From Pseudomonas sp. UBA2684 (lineage in GTDB: Bacteria; Pseudomonadota; Gammaproteobacteria; Pseudomonadales; Pseudomonadaceae): 64,000 bases of DNA. The position numbers were made by a program, and so were the translations under genes. Numbering within the stretch: position 1 is the stretch's first letter; every line of letters begins with the position of its first letter. Shown here piece after piece: positions 25,167 through 33,357 of the stretch. Under the pieces are notes generated by a model. The model saw only the letters and a list, made by a program, of their open reading frames with translations. It was not told the DNA's origin and did not search any database. The stretch lies in NCBI GenBank assembly GCA_002354655.1, contig DELY01000059.1, forward strand, positions 73,277 through 137,276, given 5' to 3'.

Positions 25167-26047
25167 GCGCTGGCCAGGCGCTGGGCGCACTCGATGAAGC
25201 CGGGCAGGCACGGATTGCTGTTGGCGCTGTTCCAGTACAGGCCTTGCTCGACCCGTGGCGAGGCCAGCAGTGGGCGAAACACCGCGCCGGCGAGTTGCAT
25301 GCGGCGCATCGAATCCGGCACCAAGGACACGCCCAGGCCCTCGGCGACCAGGTTGACGATGGTCTGCTGCAGGTGGGTTTCCAGGTGGATGTGCGGGCTA
25401 AAGCCTTGCTGTTGGCAGCAGCTCAGCAGCGCCTCGTGCAGCGCCGGTGCGGTGCTGCTGGGAAAACTCACGAAGCGCTCGTCGGCCAGCCACGCGACAT
25501 CGATGCATGCCTGCGCTGCCAGCGGATGAGTGCTCGGCAACACCGCGCACAGCGGCTCGCTGTGCAGCGGTAAATAGCGCAGATGGCCGGGCAAATGAGC
25601 GGGAAAGGCGATGCCGATATCCGCGCTGCCGCTGTTGAGTGCCGCCTGCAAATCACGCGGCAGGGTTTCATTGAGGCGCAGGCTGACCGCCGGTCGTTCG
25701 CCGCTGTAGGCCTTGATCAAGCGTGGCAGCAGGTTCCAGGCGGCGCTCATGGTGAAATTTAGGCGCAGTTCGCCGCGCTCGCCGCGTGCGGTGGCCTGGG
25801 CCGTGCGCATGGCGTTATCGAGGTCGGCCAGCAGACCTTTGGCGTGCCGGTAGAACTGTTCGCCCGCCAACGTCAGGCTGACCGCGCGCGAGGTGCGCGC
25901 GAGCAGGACGACGCCAAGTTCGGCCTCAAGCGCGGCGATCTGCCGGCTCAGCGGCGGTTGGGTGATGTGCAACTGCTGCGCCGCGCGCCCGTAATGCAGG
26001 GTTTCGGCGAGCACGGTGTAGTAGCGCAATTGGCGGAAATCGATCAT
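25136..26047 (-). CDS. LysR-family transcriptional regulator
   Basis: Protein of 303 residues on the minus strand. The N-terminal winged helix-turn-helix (MIDFRQLRYYTVLAETLHYG, then RAAQQLHITQPPLSRQIAALEA) is classic LTTR. A type 2 periplasmic-binding-like effector domain follows (about 90-300). ATG 26047 gives the usual LTTR start; an ATG 39 bases further upstream is in frame but non-typical. It is divergent from an AEC permease, so control of that permease is the obvious inference. A T-N11-A palindrome lies right upstream. The effector is unknown. Confidence 0.92.
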   Translation of the reverse strand: MIDFRQLRYYTVLAETLHYGRAAQQLHITQPPLSRQIAALEAELGVVLLARTSRAVSLTLAGEQFYRHAKGLLADLDNAMRTAQATARGERGELRLNFTMSAAWNLLPRLIKAYSGERPAVSLRLNETLPRDLQAALNSGSADIGIAFPAHLPGHLRYLPLHSEPLCAVLPSTHPLAAQACIDVAWLADERFVSFPSSTAPALHEALLSCCQQQGFSPHIHLETHLQQTIVNLVAEGLGVSLVPDSMRRMQLAGAVFRPLLASPRVEQGLYWNSANSNPCLPGFIECAQRLASAYRASGVAAE

Positions 26048-26049
26048 CG

Positions 26050-26077
26050 ATACGGTTTCGGTATGAATTTTCCTACC
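26050..26077. promoter_or_regulatory. likely LysR-type operator between the regulator and the AEC gene
   Basis: ATAC-N7-GTAT (26050-26064) is a perfect T-N11-A dyad, the form bound by LysR regulators. A second dyad, GGTAtGAAttTTCcTACC (26060-26077), overlaps it with two mismatched pairs. Both are within 30 bases upstream of the LysR ATG and about 75-100 bases upstream of the AEC ATG. Confidence 0.5.
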
Positions 26078-26152
26078 AAATAGCATTAGACGGTATCAAT
26101 CGCCAGCCCTAACCTGCTGCGTCACCTCCGACGACTGCGAGTTGGCTGACGT

Positions 26153-27082
26153 ATGGCTTCCGTGTTCAACGTGATTCTGCCGATCTTCGCCCTGATCCTG
26201 GCCGGTTTCCTCTGTCGCCGCCTGGGCATCCTCGGGCCGCATGCCGCCTCGGAAATCAACCGCATGGTGGTCTGGTTGTGCCTGCCGGCGCTGCTGTTCG
26301 AGGCCACCGCCACGGCGGTGTGGGCGCAAGTCTGGCAGCCGCGTTTCATCCTCGCCTACAGCCTGGGCACCCTGGCGGTCTTTGCCCTGACCGTGCTGTG
26401 GCGCTTGCGTCGGGTTGGCAACCTGGCCGATGCCAGTGTGCAAGGCCTTGCCGCGTCCTACGCCAACACCGGCTACATGGGCATTCCGCTGTGTGTGCTG
26501 GTGCTGGGCGATGCGGGCTTGCAGCCAGCGTTGATCGCCACGCTGATCGTGGTCTGCGTGCTGTTCGCCTCGGCGGTGGTGTGCATCGAGGTCGCCCTGC
26601 AAGACGAGAAAAGCCTGCACCGCGCGGTGGCCAAGGTGCTGCTGGCGCTGGCGAAAAATCCCCTGGTGGTGGCGCCTTTGCTCGGTGGTCTGTGGGCCGT
26701 GGGCGGGCAGCCGCTCCCGCTGCCGGCTCAGCGCTTTATCGAGCTGTTGGCCAGCGCCACCGCGCCCTGTGCACTGATTGCTCTGGGCCTGTTTCTCGCC
26801 CACAAGCAGGTCGGACGCGGCGACGGCAGCCTCGGCCTGGTGCTGCTCAAGTTGATCGCCCACCCGCTGATCACCTGGGTGCTGGCGTTCCACGTGTTCC
26901 AGTTACCGCCGTTGTGGGCGCACGCGGCCTTGCTGCTCAGCGCGCTGCCGACCGGCACCGGGCCGTTTATGCTGGCCGAGTTCTACCGCCGCGAGGCGTC
27001 GGTGGTGTCGCGCAGCATCCTGCTGTCGACGTTGGGCTCGCTGCTCAGCTTGTCGCTGTGTCTGTACCTGATTGCGCCGTGA
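26153..27082 (+). CDS. AEC-family (auxin efflux carrier type) transporter
   Basis: Inner-membrane permease of 309 residues with about ten hydrophobic helices in two inverted halves. The N-terminus is MASVFNVILPIFALILAGFL. Typical AEC segments: EINRMVVWLCLPALLFEATA, ASYANTGYMGIPL, and SALPTGTGPFMLAEFY near the C-terminus. Bacterial members such as MdcF or YfdV carry small organic anions such as malonate or malate; the substrate here is unknown. It is divergent from the LysR gene and overlaps the convergent PAP2 gene by 38 bases at the 3' end. Confidence 0.9.
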   Translation: MASVFNVILPIFALILAGFLCRRLGILGPHAASEINRMVVWLCLPALLFEATATAVWAQVWQPRFILAYSLGTLAVFALTVLWRLRRVGNLADASVQGLAASYANTGYMGIPLCVLVLGDAGLQPALIATLIVVCVLFASAVVCIEVALQDEKSLHRAVAKVLLALAKNPLVVAPLLGGLWAVGGQPLPLPAQRFIELLASATAPCALIALGLFLAHKQVGRGDGSLGLVLLKLIAHPLITWVLAFHVFQLPPLWAHAALLLSALPTGTGPFMLAEFYRREASVVSRSILLSTLGSLLSLSLCLYLIAP

Positions 27083-27791
27083 GGCGCTCGTCGGCAACCT
27101 GCACGGGGCGATAGAGCAGCAGGCGGTAGGCGCCCAGGCAGATGGTCCAGCAGAACAGTGCCGTCCACAGGTTGTGCGATAAGAAGTGCGCGCCCTGCAG
27201 CATGCGCCCCAGCGAAAACAGCGTCCCCAGGCCCAACGCCAGGCCCAGCGCGACCTGCGCCGCGCGTGGCCGCCGGTCGCGCAGCAGGAAAAACAGTGCA
27301 AACAGCGAGAAGCCTGCCGCGGCATGACCGCCAGGCCAGCAGCGACCGGGTTTGGTTGTGGGCGCGCGGGCGCTGAGCAGTAGCGTGTAGGTTTCCTGGC
27401 CGCCAAACTCGCTCAGGCTCCACGGGCAATGCACGCCGGTCAGGGCTTTCAGCGGGGTGACGAGGCTGCTGGACAGGCCCATCGCCAGTACCAGGTAACC
27501 GAGCGGCCGGCGCCAATGCCGCCAGCGCGCGCCCAGCAGGCTGAGAACGAAGCCGGCGATGGCCAGCACGCCGATGCCGATCACCGCTTGCTTGGCGCGG
27601 TCATGCAGGACGTCTTCGAGGAACCCGCTGTGCCGACCGATAAAGCCGTTCTGCGGGTCGTAGGCCCAGTGCGCGAGGGCGAAATCCACTGCCGTCGGAT
27701 CGCCGAGCAACAGCAGCATCGCGGCCAACGGCACGCCGAAGCCCAGGTAGAAATTGAAGGGCCGCGAGGCCGTCAAGGGTTCACCGTGCAT
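27045..27791 (-). CDS. PAP2-family membrane phosphatase
   Basis: Protein of 248 residues with about six hydrophobic helices. The three PAP2 motifs are present in a variant form: K-x6-C-P (KALTGVHCPW, where the classical motif has Arg-Pro), P-G-G-H (RCWPGGHAAAGFSLFAL), and R-x5-H-x3-H (RMLQGAHFLSHNLW). This variant matches a PAP2 subgroup I have seen in other proteobacteria, so it is probably active. Such enzymes remove phosphate from lipid phosphates such as undecaprenyl-PP, phosphatidic acid or lipid A. The start lies 11 bases inside the end of the upstream LTA-synthase-like gene, so the two are one operon. Confidence 0.88.
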   Translation of the reverse strand: MHGEPLTASRPFNFYLGFGVPLAAMLLLLGDPTAVDFALAHWAYDPQNGFIGRHSGFLEDVLHDRAKQAVIGIGVLAIAGFVLSLLGARWRHWRRPLGYLVLAMGLSSSLVTPLKALTGVHCPWSLSEFGGQETYTLLLSARAPTTKPGRCWPGGHAAAGFSLFALFFLLRDRRPRAAQVALGLALGLGTLFSLGRMLQGAHFLSHNLWTALFCWTICLGAYRLLLYRPVQVADERLTAQSGTDTATS

Positions 27792-29760
27792 GTGCCGGCT
27801 CCTGGGTCTGCCGCGCGGCGTTGAGTGGCCCTGTGCTGGGTTGCCAGCCGAGCAGGGCATGGCTGAAGCCGTAACTGGCACCCTGGTAATAGGCGATGTC
27901 GCGGGCGACCAGCGGGTCGCTCGAGGTCGCGTTCGATTCGTGGCTGATGCCCAAGGCGTCGTCGTGGCGGCGCATGGCGTGGCGCGGGCTGAGGATGGCC
28001 AGGTCATGGCCGTCGAACAGGCCGAGGTGCTGGTAGTTGCCAATCACCGCACGGCCGGGGGCGGCGTCGTCGCGCAGCACGTTGCGGCCGAAGAAGGTCG
28101 AGTCGTAATCGACGTTGAGCAGGCCGAGCAGGGTCGGCGCCAGGTCGATCTGGCTGGTTAGCCCGGCGAACTCGCGCGGCGCGATCAGCCCGGGGGCATA
28201 GATGAACAGCGGGATGTGGTAGTTGGCCACCGGCAAGTCTTCGCGCCCGGCGCTGCCGGCCGTGTGGTCGGCGACGAAGACGAACAAGGTGTTGGCGAAC
28301 CAGGGTTTGCCCTGGGCCTGGCGCAGGAACTCGCCAATCGCGTAGTCGGTGTATTGCACCGCGCCCTCGCGGCCGTCGCCGGAGGGAATGTCGATGCGCC
28401 CGGCGGGGTAGGTGTAGGGGCGGTGATTGGAGGTGGTCATCAGTTGCAGGAAGAACGGCGTGCCGGCGGCATGGTCGGCGTCGGCCAGTTTCAGGGTCTG
28501 GGCGTAGAGGTCTTCGTCGGACATGCCCCAGGCGTTCTTGAAGTGGATGTCCTGCTCGGCAACGCTGCTCTGATCGACCACGCGGTAACCGTTGCCGCTG
28601 AAAAACGCATTCATGTTGTCGAAATAGCCGCGTCCGCCGTAAACGAAAGCGCTGTCGTAGCCCAGCGCCTGGAACTGCTGGCCGAGGCTGGCAAAGCCGC
28701 TTTCCCGGCCGATGCGTTTGACGATCGAGCGCCCCGGGGTGGGCGGGATCGACAGGCTGATGGCCTCCAGGCCACGGTCGGTACGGGTGCCGGTGGCATA
28801 GCAGTTACTGAAGAACAGGCTCTGTTGGCGCAAGCGGTCGAGGTGTGGCGTGAGGCCGCGGGTGTCGCCGAAACTGCCCAGGTATTTGGCGCTGAGGCTC
28901 TCGATGGTGACCAGCACCACGTTGCGCCGTTGCAGCCGACCGGGGTTGTCGATCTGCCGGCGAATATCCATTGGCTCTTGGCTGAGAAAGCGCGCGTTGG
29001 GCTCACGCAGCTCCTCGCGCAACTGTTGCGCCACCTCGGCCTGGGGCCGGGTGCTATAGAACTGCGGGTAGTCCAGCTCGTTGTTGCGAAAGGCGGCGAA
29101 GAATTGATAAGGGCCGTTACTGGCCAGCTCGCGCTGGTAGGCATTACCACCTATGCCGCGGGGCACATCCTGGCCAAGCAACAGGCTACTGGCGCCGGCC
29201 AACAGCGCACTGCCGGCCAGCGCCAGGGCCGTGCCGCGCCAGGACAGCAGGGGCGCATTGAGCGCTGCCGTGGTGACCTTGCGCAGCAGCACCGCGGCGG
29301 CCACGGCAAGCGCGGCCAAGACCGCCAACAGCGGATAGATCGGGTACGACTCGAGGATATTGGCGATTACTTCGTCGGAGTACACCAGGTAATCCACGGC
29401 GATAAAGTTGAAGCGCACGCCGAACTCGTCCCAGAACAGCCACTCCGCCACCGCGCCGAACAGCATGGCGAACAGGCTCACGGCCAGCAGCCCATGCAGC
29501 GCGCCACGGTGCCAGCGGCGTTGCCACAAGCGCCTTGGGCAGAGCAGCAGGTAGAGGGTCAAGGGCAGGGCGGCATACGTCAGAAAGGCCAGGTCGTAGA
29601 GCATGCCGATGGCGTACAGGCGGGCCAGCGCCTGCGGGCTGGCGTCGGCATCCGCCAGGTGGCTGAGCAGCAGGCCGCTGCGGGTGACGAGAAAGACCGT
29701 CAGCCAGGCCAGCAGAATCAGCGACAGGTAGCGTAGTTGAGCAAACGTGAACGGTGGCAT
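27781..29760 (-). CDS. LTA-synthase/sulfatase-family membrane transferase
   Basis: Protein of 659 residues. The N-terminal part has about five hydrophobic helices (residues 10-200). The periplasmic alkaline-phosphatase-like domain (about 275-600) begins VVLVTIESLSAKYLGSFG. Metal and nucleophile positions look intact: Glu near 285, Thr near 327 in CYATGTRTDRGLEA, and the Asp-His of FVADHTAG near 470. The family (PF00884) includes LtaS, OpgB and lipid A phosphoethanolamine transferases, which move a phospholipid head group and release diacylglycerol. In a Gram-negative the acceptor could be a periplasmic glucan or LPS; this is not resolved. A ColR box lies 69 bases upstream. Confidence 0.88.
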   Translation of the reverse strand: MPPFTFAQLRYLSLILLAWLTVFLVTRSGLLLSHLADADASPQALARLYAIGMLYDLAFLTYAALPLTLYLLLCPRRLWQRRWHRGALHGLLAVSLFAMLFGAVAEWLFWDEFGVRFNFIAVDYLVYSDEVIANILESYPIYPLLAVLAALAVAAAVLLRKVTTAALNAPLLSWRGTALALAGSALLAGASSLLLGQDVPRGIGGNAYQRELASNGPYQFFAAFRNNELDYPQFYSTRPQAEVAQQLREELREPNARFLSQEPMDIRRQIDNPGRLQRRNVVLVTIESLSAKYLGSFGDTRGLTPHLDRLRQQSLFFSNCYATGTRTDRGLEAISLSIPPTPGRSIVKRIGRESGFASLGQQFQALGYDSAFVYGGRGYFDNMNAFFSGNGYRVVDQSSVAEQDIHFKNAWGMSDEDLYAQTLKLADADHAAGTPFFLQLMTTSNHRPYTYPAGRIDIPSGDGREGAVQYTDYAIGEFLRQAQGKPWFANTLFVFVADHTAGSAGREDLPVANYHIPLFIYAPGLIAPREFAGLTSQIDLAPTLLGLLNVDYDSTFFGRNVLRDDAAPGRAVIGNYQHLGLFDGHDLAILSPRHAMRRHDDALGISHESNATSSDPLVARDIAYYQGASYGFSHALLGWQPSTGPLNAARQTQEPAHAR

Positions 29761-29829
29761 CGTATGATCCGCGTCAGAGGGATGCGCGGCAGTCTGCTCA
29801 GGGGTTCGTGAGCCTGGCGTAAAAAACCT

Positions 29830-29845
29830 GTGAAAAAAGCGTCAA
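29830..29845 (-). promoter_or_regulatory. ColR box upstream of the LTA-synthase-like gene
   Basis: Read on the minus strand the 16 bases are TTGACGCTTTTTTCAC. This fits, at every fixed position, the ColR consensus published for P. putida as I recall it: (T/C)(T/C)NA(C/G)NN(T/C)TTTTTCAC. Its 3' end is 69 bases before the start codon at 29760. It is also 38 bases upstream of the colR ATG on the other strand, so autoregulation is possible. Confidence 0.75.
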
Positions 29846-29883
29846 AGCACTTATCCGTGACCTTGCCAAAGGGTTGGCCGAAC

Positions 29884-30567
29884 ATGCGCATTCTTGTGGT
29901 GGAAGACAACCGGGACATCCTCGCCAACGTCCTCGATTACCTGACCCTGAAGGGCTACAGCGTCGATTGCGCGCAGGACGGCTTGAGCGGGCTGCACCTG
30001 GCCGCGACCGAGCATTACGACCTGATCGTGCTGGACATCATGCTGCCCGGCATGGACGGCTACCAGTTGTGCAAGCGCCTGCGCGAGGACGCCCGGCGCG
30101 ACACGCCGATCATCATGCTGACTGCCCGCGACGCCCTCGACGACCGTTTGCAAGGGCTGAACGTCGGGGCCGACGATTACCTGCTCAAACCCTTTGCATT
30201 GTCCGAACTGGTGGCGCGCATCGAGGCCATCCTGCGGCGTAGCCAGGGCAACCGTAAGCGCCAACTGCAAGTCGGCGAGCTGATCTACGACCTCGATACC
30301 CTGCACATCAGCCGCGCCGGGCAACCGCTCAAACTCAACCCGCTGGGGCTGAAGCTGCTGGCCGTACTGATGCAGCGCAGCCCCGCCGTGGTGCGCCGCG
30401 AAGCCCTGGACGAAGCACTGTGGGGCGACGATTGCCCGGATAGCGACAGCCTGCGCAGCCATATCCACCAGCTGCGTCAGGTGCTCGACAAACCGTTCGG
30501 CACACCGCTGCTGCACACCATCCATGGCATCGGTTATCGCCTGGCGGAGTCGGCCGATGGTGTCTAA
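29884..30567 (+). CDS. colR: two-component response regulator ColR
   Basis: OmpR-family regulator of 227 residues from ATG 29884 (MRILVVEDNRDILANVLDYL). The receiver domain has the acidic pair E8/D9, phospho-acceptor D51 (VLDIMLPGMDGY), T in IIMLTARD and K in LLKPFALSEL. The winged-helix DNA-binding domain (about 130-220) ends HTIHGIGYRLAES. Identification as ColR rests on the two ColR boxes beside it, the ColS-like partner, and the following methyltransferase/inaA gene order, which I recall for Pseudomonas colRS. It overlaps colS by 11 bases. Another OmpR/PmrA-type name is possible but less likely. Confidence 0.85.
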   Translation: MRILVVEDNRDILANVLDYLTLKGYSVDCAQDGLSGLHLAATEHYDLIVLDIMLPGMDGYQLCKRLREDARRDTPIIMLTARDALDDRLQGLNVGADDYLLKPFALSELVARIEAILRRSQGNRKRQLQVGELIYDLDTLHISRAGQPLKLNPLGLKLLAVLMQRSPAVVRREALDEALWGDDCPDSDSLRSHIHQLRQVLDKPFGTPLLHTIHGIGYRLAESADGV

Positions 30568-31831
30568 ACAGCCGTTGCTGCGCCGCATCGTGATCGCCTT
30601 CGTGCTGATGACTCTGGCCGTCAGCGGGGTGTTTTCGCTGAGCATCGTGGCGATCGTGCACTTCGTCGAAGAGCACCTGGTTTCCGAGGAGCTGAGTCGC
30701 GAGTTGAGCATCGTTATCGATGACGACCTGACACGCGGCCAAGCGCCTCGACTGGATTCCAGCACGCGCTTTTTCGCCACGCAGCTGCCCGGCTATGCCG
30801 TGCCAAAGCAGTTCGCCGAGGCGCGCGACGGATTTTCCGAGGTGGTCGAAGGCGATCAGGCGTTCTATGTCTTCACGCGCAGGGAGAACGCTCAGGTTTT
30901 TATGCTGGTGCAGGAGCAGCACGAGTTCGAGGCGCGTGAAAGTATCCTGTTCAATGTGGTGCTGGCCGGTTTTCTACTCAGCGTACTGGCGGCCTGGGGC
31001 CTTGGCTGGTTGCTGGCGCGTCGGGTGATGGCGCCCGTGATCCGCCTGGCCAACCAGGTGCGCCACCGCGATCAACTGCACGCCGTGGCGCCGGCTCTGG
31101 CGCCGGATTACCCGGACGACGAAGTCGGCCACCTGGCTGCGGCGTTCGACAGCACCCTGGGGCAACTGCGCCACTCGCTGGAGCGTGAGCAACTGTTTAC
31201 CAGCGACGTCAGCCATGAGCTGCGCACGCCGCTGATGATCATCGCCAGCTCCTGCGAACTGCTGGCAGAGGCCTCCCACCTGGATGCCCTCCAGCGCGAG
31301 CAGGTGCAGCGTATCCAGCGGGCGACAGAGGAAATGACCGACCTGGTGCAGACCTTTCTGATCCTTGCGCGGGCGCGCCTGCAAGAGTCGACCCAGGGCG
31401 GCAGGGCAACCTTGGCCGCGGTGGCCGACGAGCAGAGCAAGCGCTGGGCGCCGTTGATCCGCGAGAAAGGCCTGCAGTTTGAACTGATCGAGCAGGCTCC
31501 GGATGCGGCGCAGTACAACCTGACCTTCCTGCGGACGGTGATCTCCAACCTGCTGCGCAACGCCTTGCATTACACCGAGCAGGGCTCGGTGCGGCTGATC
31601 CTCGATAACGGTGGTTTTCGCGTGGAAGACAGCGGTATTGGCATTCCCCTGGATCAGCAGGAGCAGATGTTCCTGCCTTTCGTGCGCGGTGCCCAGGCGC
31701 GCGGCGAGGGTCTGGGCTTGGGCTTGTCCCTGGTCAAACGGATCTGCACGCACCAGGGCTGGGCGGTGCGCGTGCGTGAACTGCCGCCGCAGGGTAGCGT
31801 GTTCGAGGTCAACCTGCGGCACGACGGCTAA
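30557..31831 (+). CDS. colS: sensor histidine kinase ColS
   Basis: Membrane sensor of 424 residues. Membrane helices at about 10-34 and 132-150 flank a periplasmic domain of about 100 residues. It contains an ExxE motif (E120-Q-H-E123) and H35/E38 beside the first helix. ColS of P. putida is reported to sense ferric iron and zinc through such residues. A HAMP-like region and the HisKA box follow (H220 in FTSDVSHELRTPLMI), with N and G boxes in the ATPase domain (VISNLLRNALHYTEQ, FRVEDSGIGIP, GEGLGLGLSLVKRI). The start is inside colR. A hairpin and then a ColR box follow the stop. Confidence 0.85.
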   Translation: MVSKQPLLRRIVIAFVLMTLAVSGVFSLSIVAIVHFVEEHLVSEELSRELSIVIDDDLTRGQAPRLDSSTRFFATQLPGYAVPKQFAEARDGFSEVVEGDQAFYVFTRRENAQVFMLVQEQHEFEARESILFNVVLAGFLLSVLAAWGLGWLLARRVMAPVIRLANQVRHRDQLHAVAPALAPDYPDDEVGHLAAAFDSTLGQLRHSLEREQLFTSDVSHELRTPLMIIASSCELLAEASHLDALQREQVQRIQRATEEMTDLVQTFLILARARLQESTQGGRATLAAVADEQSKRWAPLIREKGLQFELIEQAPDAAQYNLTFLRTVISNLLRNALHYTEQGSVRLILDNGGFRVEDSGIGIPLDQQEQMFLPFVRGAQARGEGLGLGLSLVKRICTHQGWAVRVRELPPQGSVFEVNLRHDG

Positions 31832-31841
31832 CCGGCCAAAA

Positions 31842-31873
31842 CGCCCTGCGAGGGCGCCGCTTCACGTTTTTTT
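31842..31873 (+). terminator. weak terminator-like hairpin after colS
   Basis: A 6-base stem CGCCCT-gcg-AGGGCG (31842-31856) is followed ten bases later by a run of seven T (31867-31873), which is itself part of the second ColR box. It could partly end colRS transcripts while the ColR-controlled promoter restarts transcription. The gap between stem and T run makes it a poor classical terminator. Confidence 0.35.
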
Positions 31874-31876
31874 CAC
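31861..31876 (+). promoter_or_regulatory. ColR box upstream of the methyltransferase operon
   Basis: TTCACGTTTTTTTCAC fits the recalled ColR consensus (T/C)(T/C)NA(C/G)NN(T/C)TTTTTCAC at every fixed position. It ends 73 bases before the methyltransferase ATG (31950). That is nearly the same spacing and the same orientation relative to the gene as the other box at 29830-29845. Confidence 0.75.
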
Positions 31877-31949
31877 ATCCTTTTGACGGGGGCTTGATGC
31901 CTCCGTCGCTACTTTGGCAGCCATGGATTCCTCAACGGAGCAGGCTGTC

Positions 31950-32639
31950 ATGTCTATCGGTAAACCCATCGAGCTGGATTTTTCGCGTAAATACGATCGT
32001 GAGCACGCCCGTCAGTATTGGCACAAACACCAGGACGGTCTGGCGCGACGGCTGTCGCACTGGCGCGATGAGCAGTTGGCGCGGCGGGCGCTGAAACTGG
32101 CGGGCGAGCCGAACCTGGTGCTCGATTTGCCGTCCGGTGCCGGGCGTTTCTGGCCGTTGTTGGCCGAGCAAGCCAACCGGGTGATTCTGGCCGCCGACAA
32201 CTCCCACGACATGCTGGCAATGGCCCTGGCCGGGCAACCGGCGGAAGTGGTGGCAAGGGTGAAGGCCTTCCATGCCTCGGCCTTTGATATTGGCTTGGGC
32301 GATAACGCCGTCGACAGTATTTTCTGTATGCGCCTGCTGCACCACATCGCCGCTCCTGAGCATCGCCTGGCCATGCTGCGGGAGTTTCACCGGGTAACCC
32401 GCGACACGCTGATCGTCTCGCTGTGGGTCGACGGCAATTACAAGGCGTGGAGGCGTCGACGCCTGGAGGCCCGGCGCGCGTCGCAGGGCCGGGCGGCAGA
32501 TAACCAGAACCGCTTCGTGATCGCTCGCGACTGCATCGAGGCGGAGTTCCGCCAGGTTGGTTTCGAGATCCTCGGTCACCAGGATTTTCTGCCGGGGTAC
32601 GCCATGTGGCGGGTGTACGTTCTGCGCAAGGGCAACTGA
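31950..32639 (+). CDS. SAM-dependent methyltransferase, class I
   Basis: Soluble protein of 229 residues. ATG 31950 is preferred (MSIGKPIELDFSRKYDREHA) because GGAG lies about ten bases upstream; an ATG 36 bases earlier is in frame. SAM motif I is LVLDLPSGAGRF; D in ILAADNSHDML would contact the ribose hydroxyls; the post-motif AVDSIFCMRLLHHIAAPEHR is Methyltransf_11-like. It is the first gene after colS, directly behind a ColR box, and is followed after one base by an LPS-kinase-like gene. Its substrate is unknown. The context suggests an envelope or LPS function. Confidence 0.85.
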   Translation: MSIGKPIELDFSRKYDREHARQYWHKHQDGLARRLSHWRDEQLARRALKLAGEPNLVLDLPSGAGRFWPLLAEQANRVILAADNSHDMLAMALAGQPAEVVARVKAFHASAFDIGLGDNAVDSIFCMRLLHHIAAPEHRLAMLREFHRVTRDTLIVSLWVDGNYKAWRRRRLEARRASQGRAADNQNRFVIARDCIEAEFRQVGFEILGHQDFLPGYAMWRVYVLRKGN

Positions 32640-32640
32640 C

Positions 32641-33357
32641 ATGAACAGCCTGATCGCGTTGCCGCAGGGCGAAGCGCTGGCCAGTACCTTCGAGCGCTGG
32701 TGGCATACCCAGGGTGAGTGGGTCGAGGCGCCCAACCAGCGTCGTAGCGGCGAGAGCGGGGTGCAGCGCATACGCACCAAAGCCCAGCAGTTGCTGTACA
32801 GCAAGCGCCAGACCGGGCACCTCTACCGCTGCTGGCGGCACCCGTTGGGACGGCCCACGATACTGCGTGAGCTACAGGCCATGCAGGCACTCGACAAGCT
32901 GGGTATCCGCGTGCCGAAACTGGTGTACTGCGCCGCGCAGAAAAGCGCCGGGCAGTGGCGCGCGCTGCTGGTCACCGAGGCCTTGGAGGGTTTCGTCAGC
33001 CTGGAACAATGGTACGCCAGCAGCAACGCACTGCGCGCCAGCGCCGCGCTCAACCACCACCTGCTGCAACAACTGGCGGTGATGCTCAGCCGTTTGCACT
33101 TGGCCGGCTGGCAACATGGCTGCTTGTACCCAAAACACATCTTCATCAAGTGTCATAGCGCCCGCACCGGCGATTGGGTTGAGCTGGCGTTGCTCGACCT
33201 GGAAAAAAGTCGGCAGCGGCTATTCGGCGCTGCTGCTTCGCGGCACGACCTGAGTCAGCTTTACCGGCATAGAGGGGCGATGCCGGAGTCGGACTGGCAA
33301 ACCTTTGTCGCCACGTACAGCAGTTTTATGCGTGCGTTGGCGCCGTACGCACCATGA
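32641..33357 (+). CDS. InaA/WaaP-like lipopolysaccharide kinase family protein
   Basis: Protein of 238 residues from ATG 32641. An eukaryotic-like small kinase fold of the LPS kinase family (PF06293) is suggested by RELQAMQALDKLGIRVPKLV, ALLVTEALEGFVSLEQWYAS (hinge region), the catalytic-loop-like GWQHGCLYPKHIFI and the metal-binding ALLDLEKSRQR. The genus homologue in this position is often annotated inaA. It probably phosphorylates an LPS core sugar, but this is inferred from family only. It lies one base after the methyltransferase and overlaps the dgkA start, so it is part of the ColR operon. Confidence 0.82.
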   Translation: MNSLIALPQGEALASTFERWWHTQGEWVEAPNQRRSGESGVQRIRTKAQQLLYSKRQTGHLYRCWRHPLGRPTILRELQAMQALDKLGIRVPKLVYCAAQKSAGQWRALLVTEALEGFVSLEQWYASSNALRASAALNHHLLQQLAVMLSRLHLAGWQHGCLYPKHIFIKCHSARTGDWVELALLDLEKSRQRLFGAAASRHDLSQLYRHRGAMPESDWQTFVATYSSFMRALAPYAP

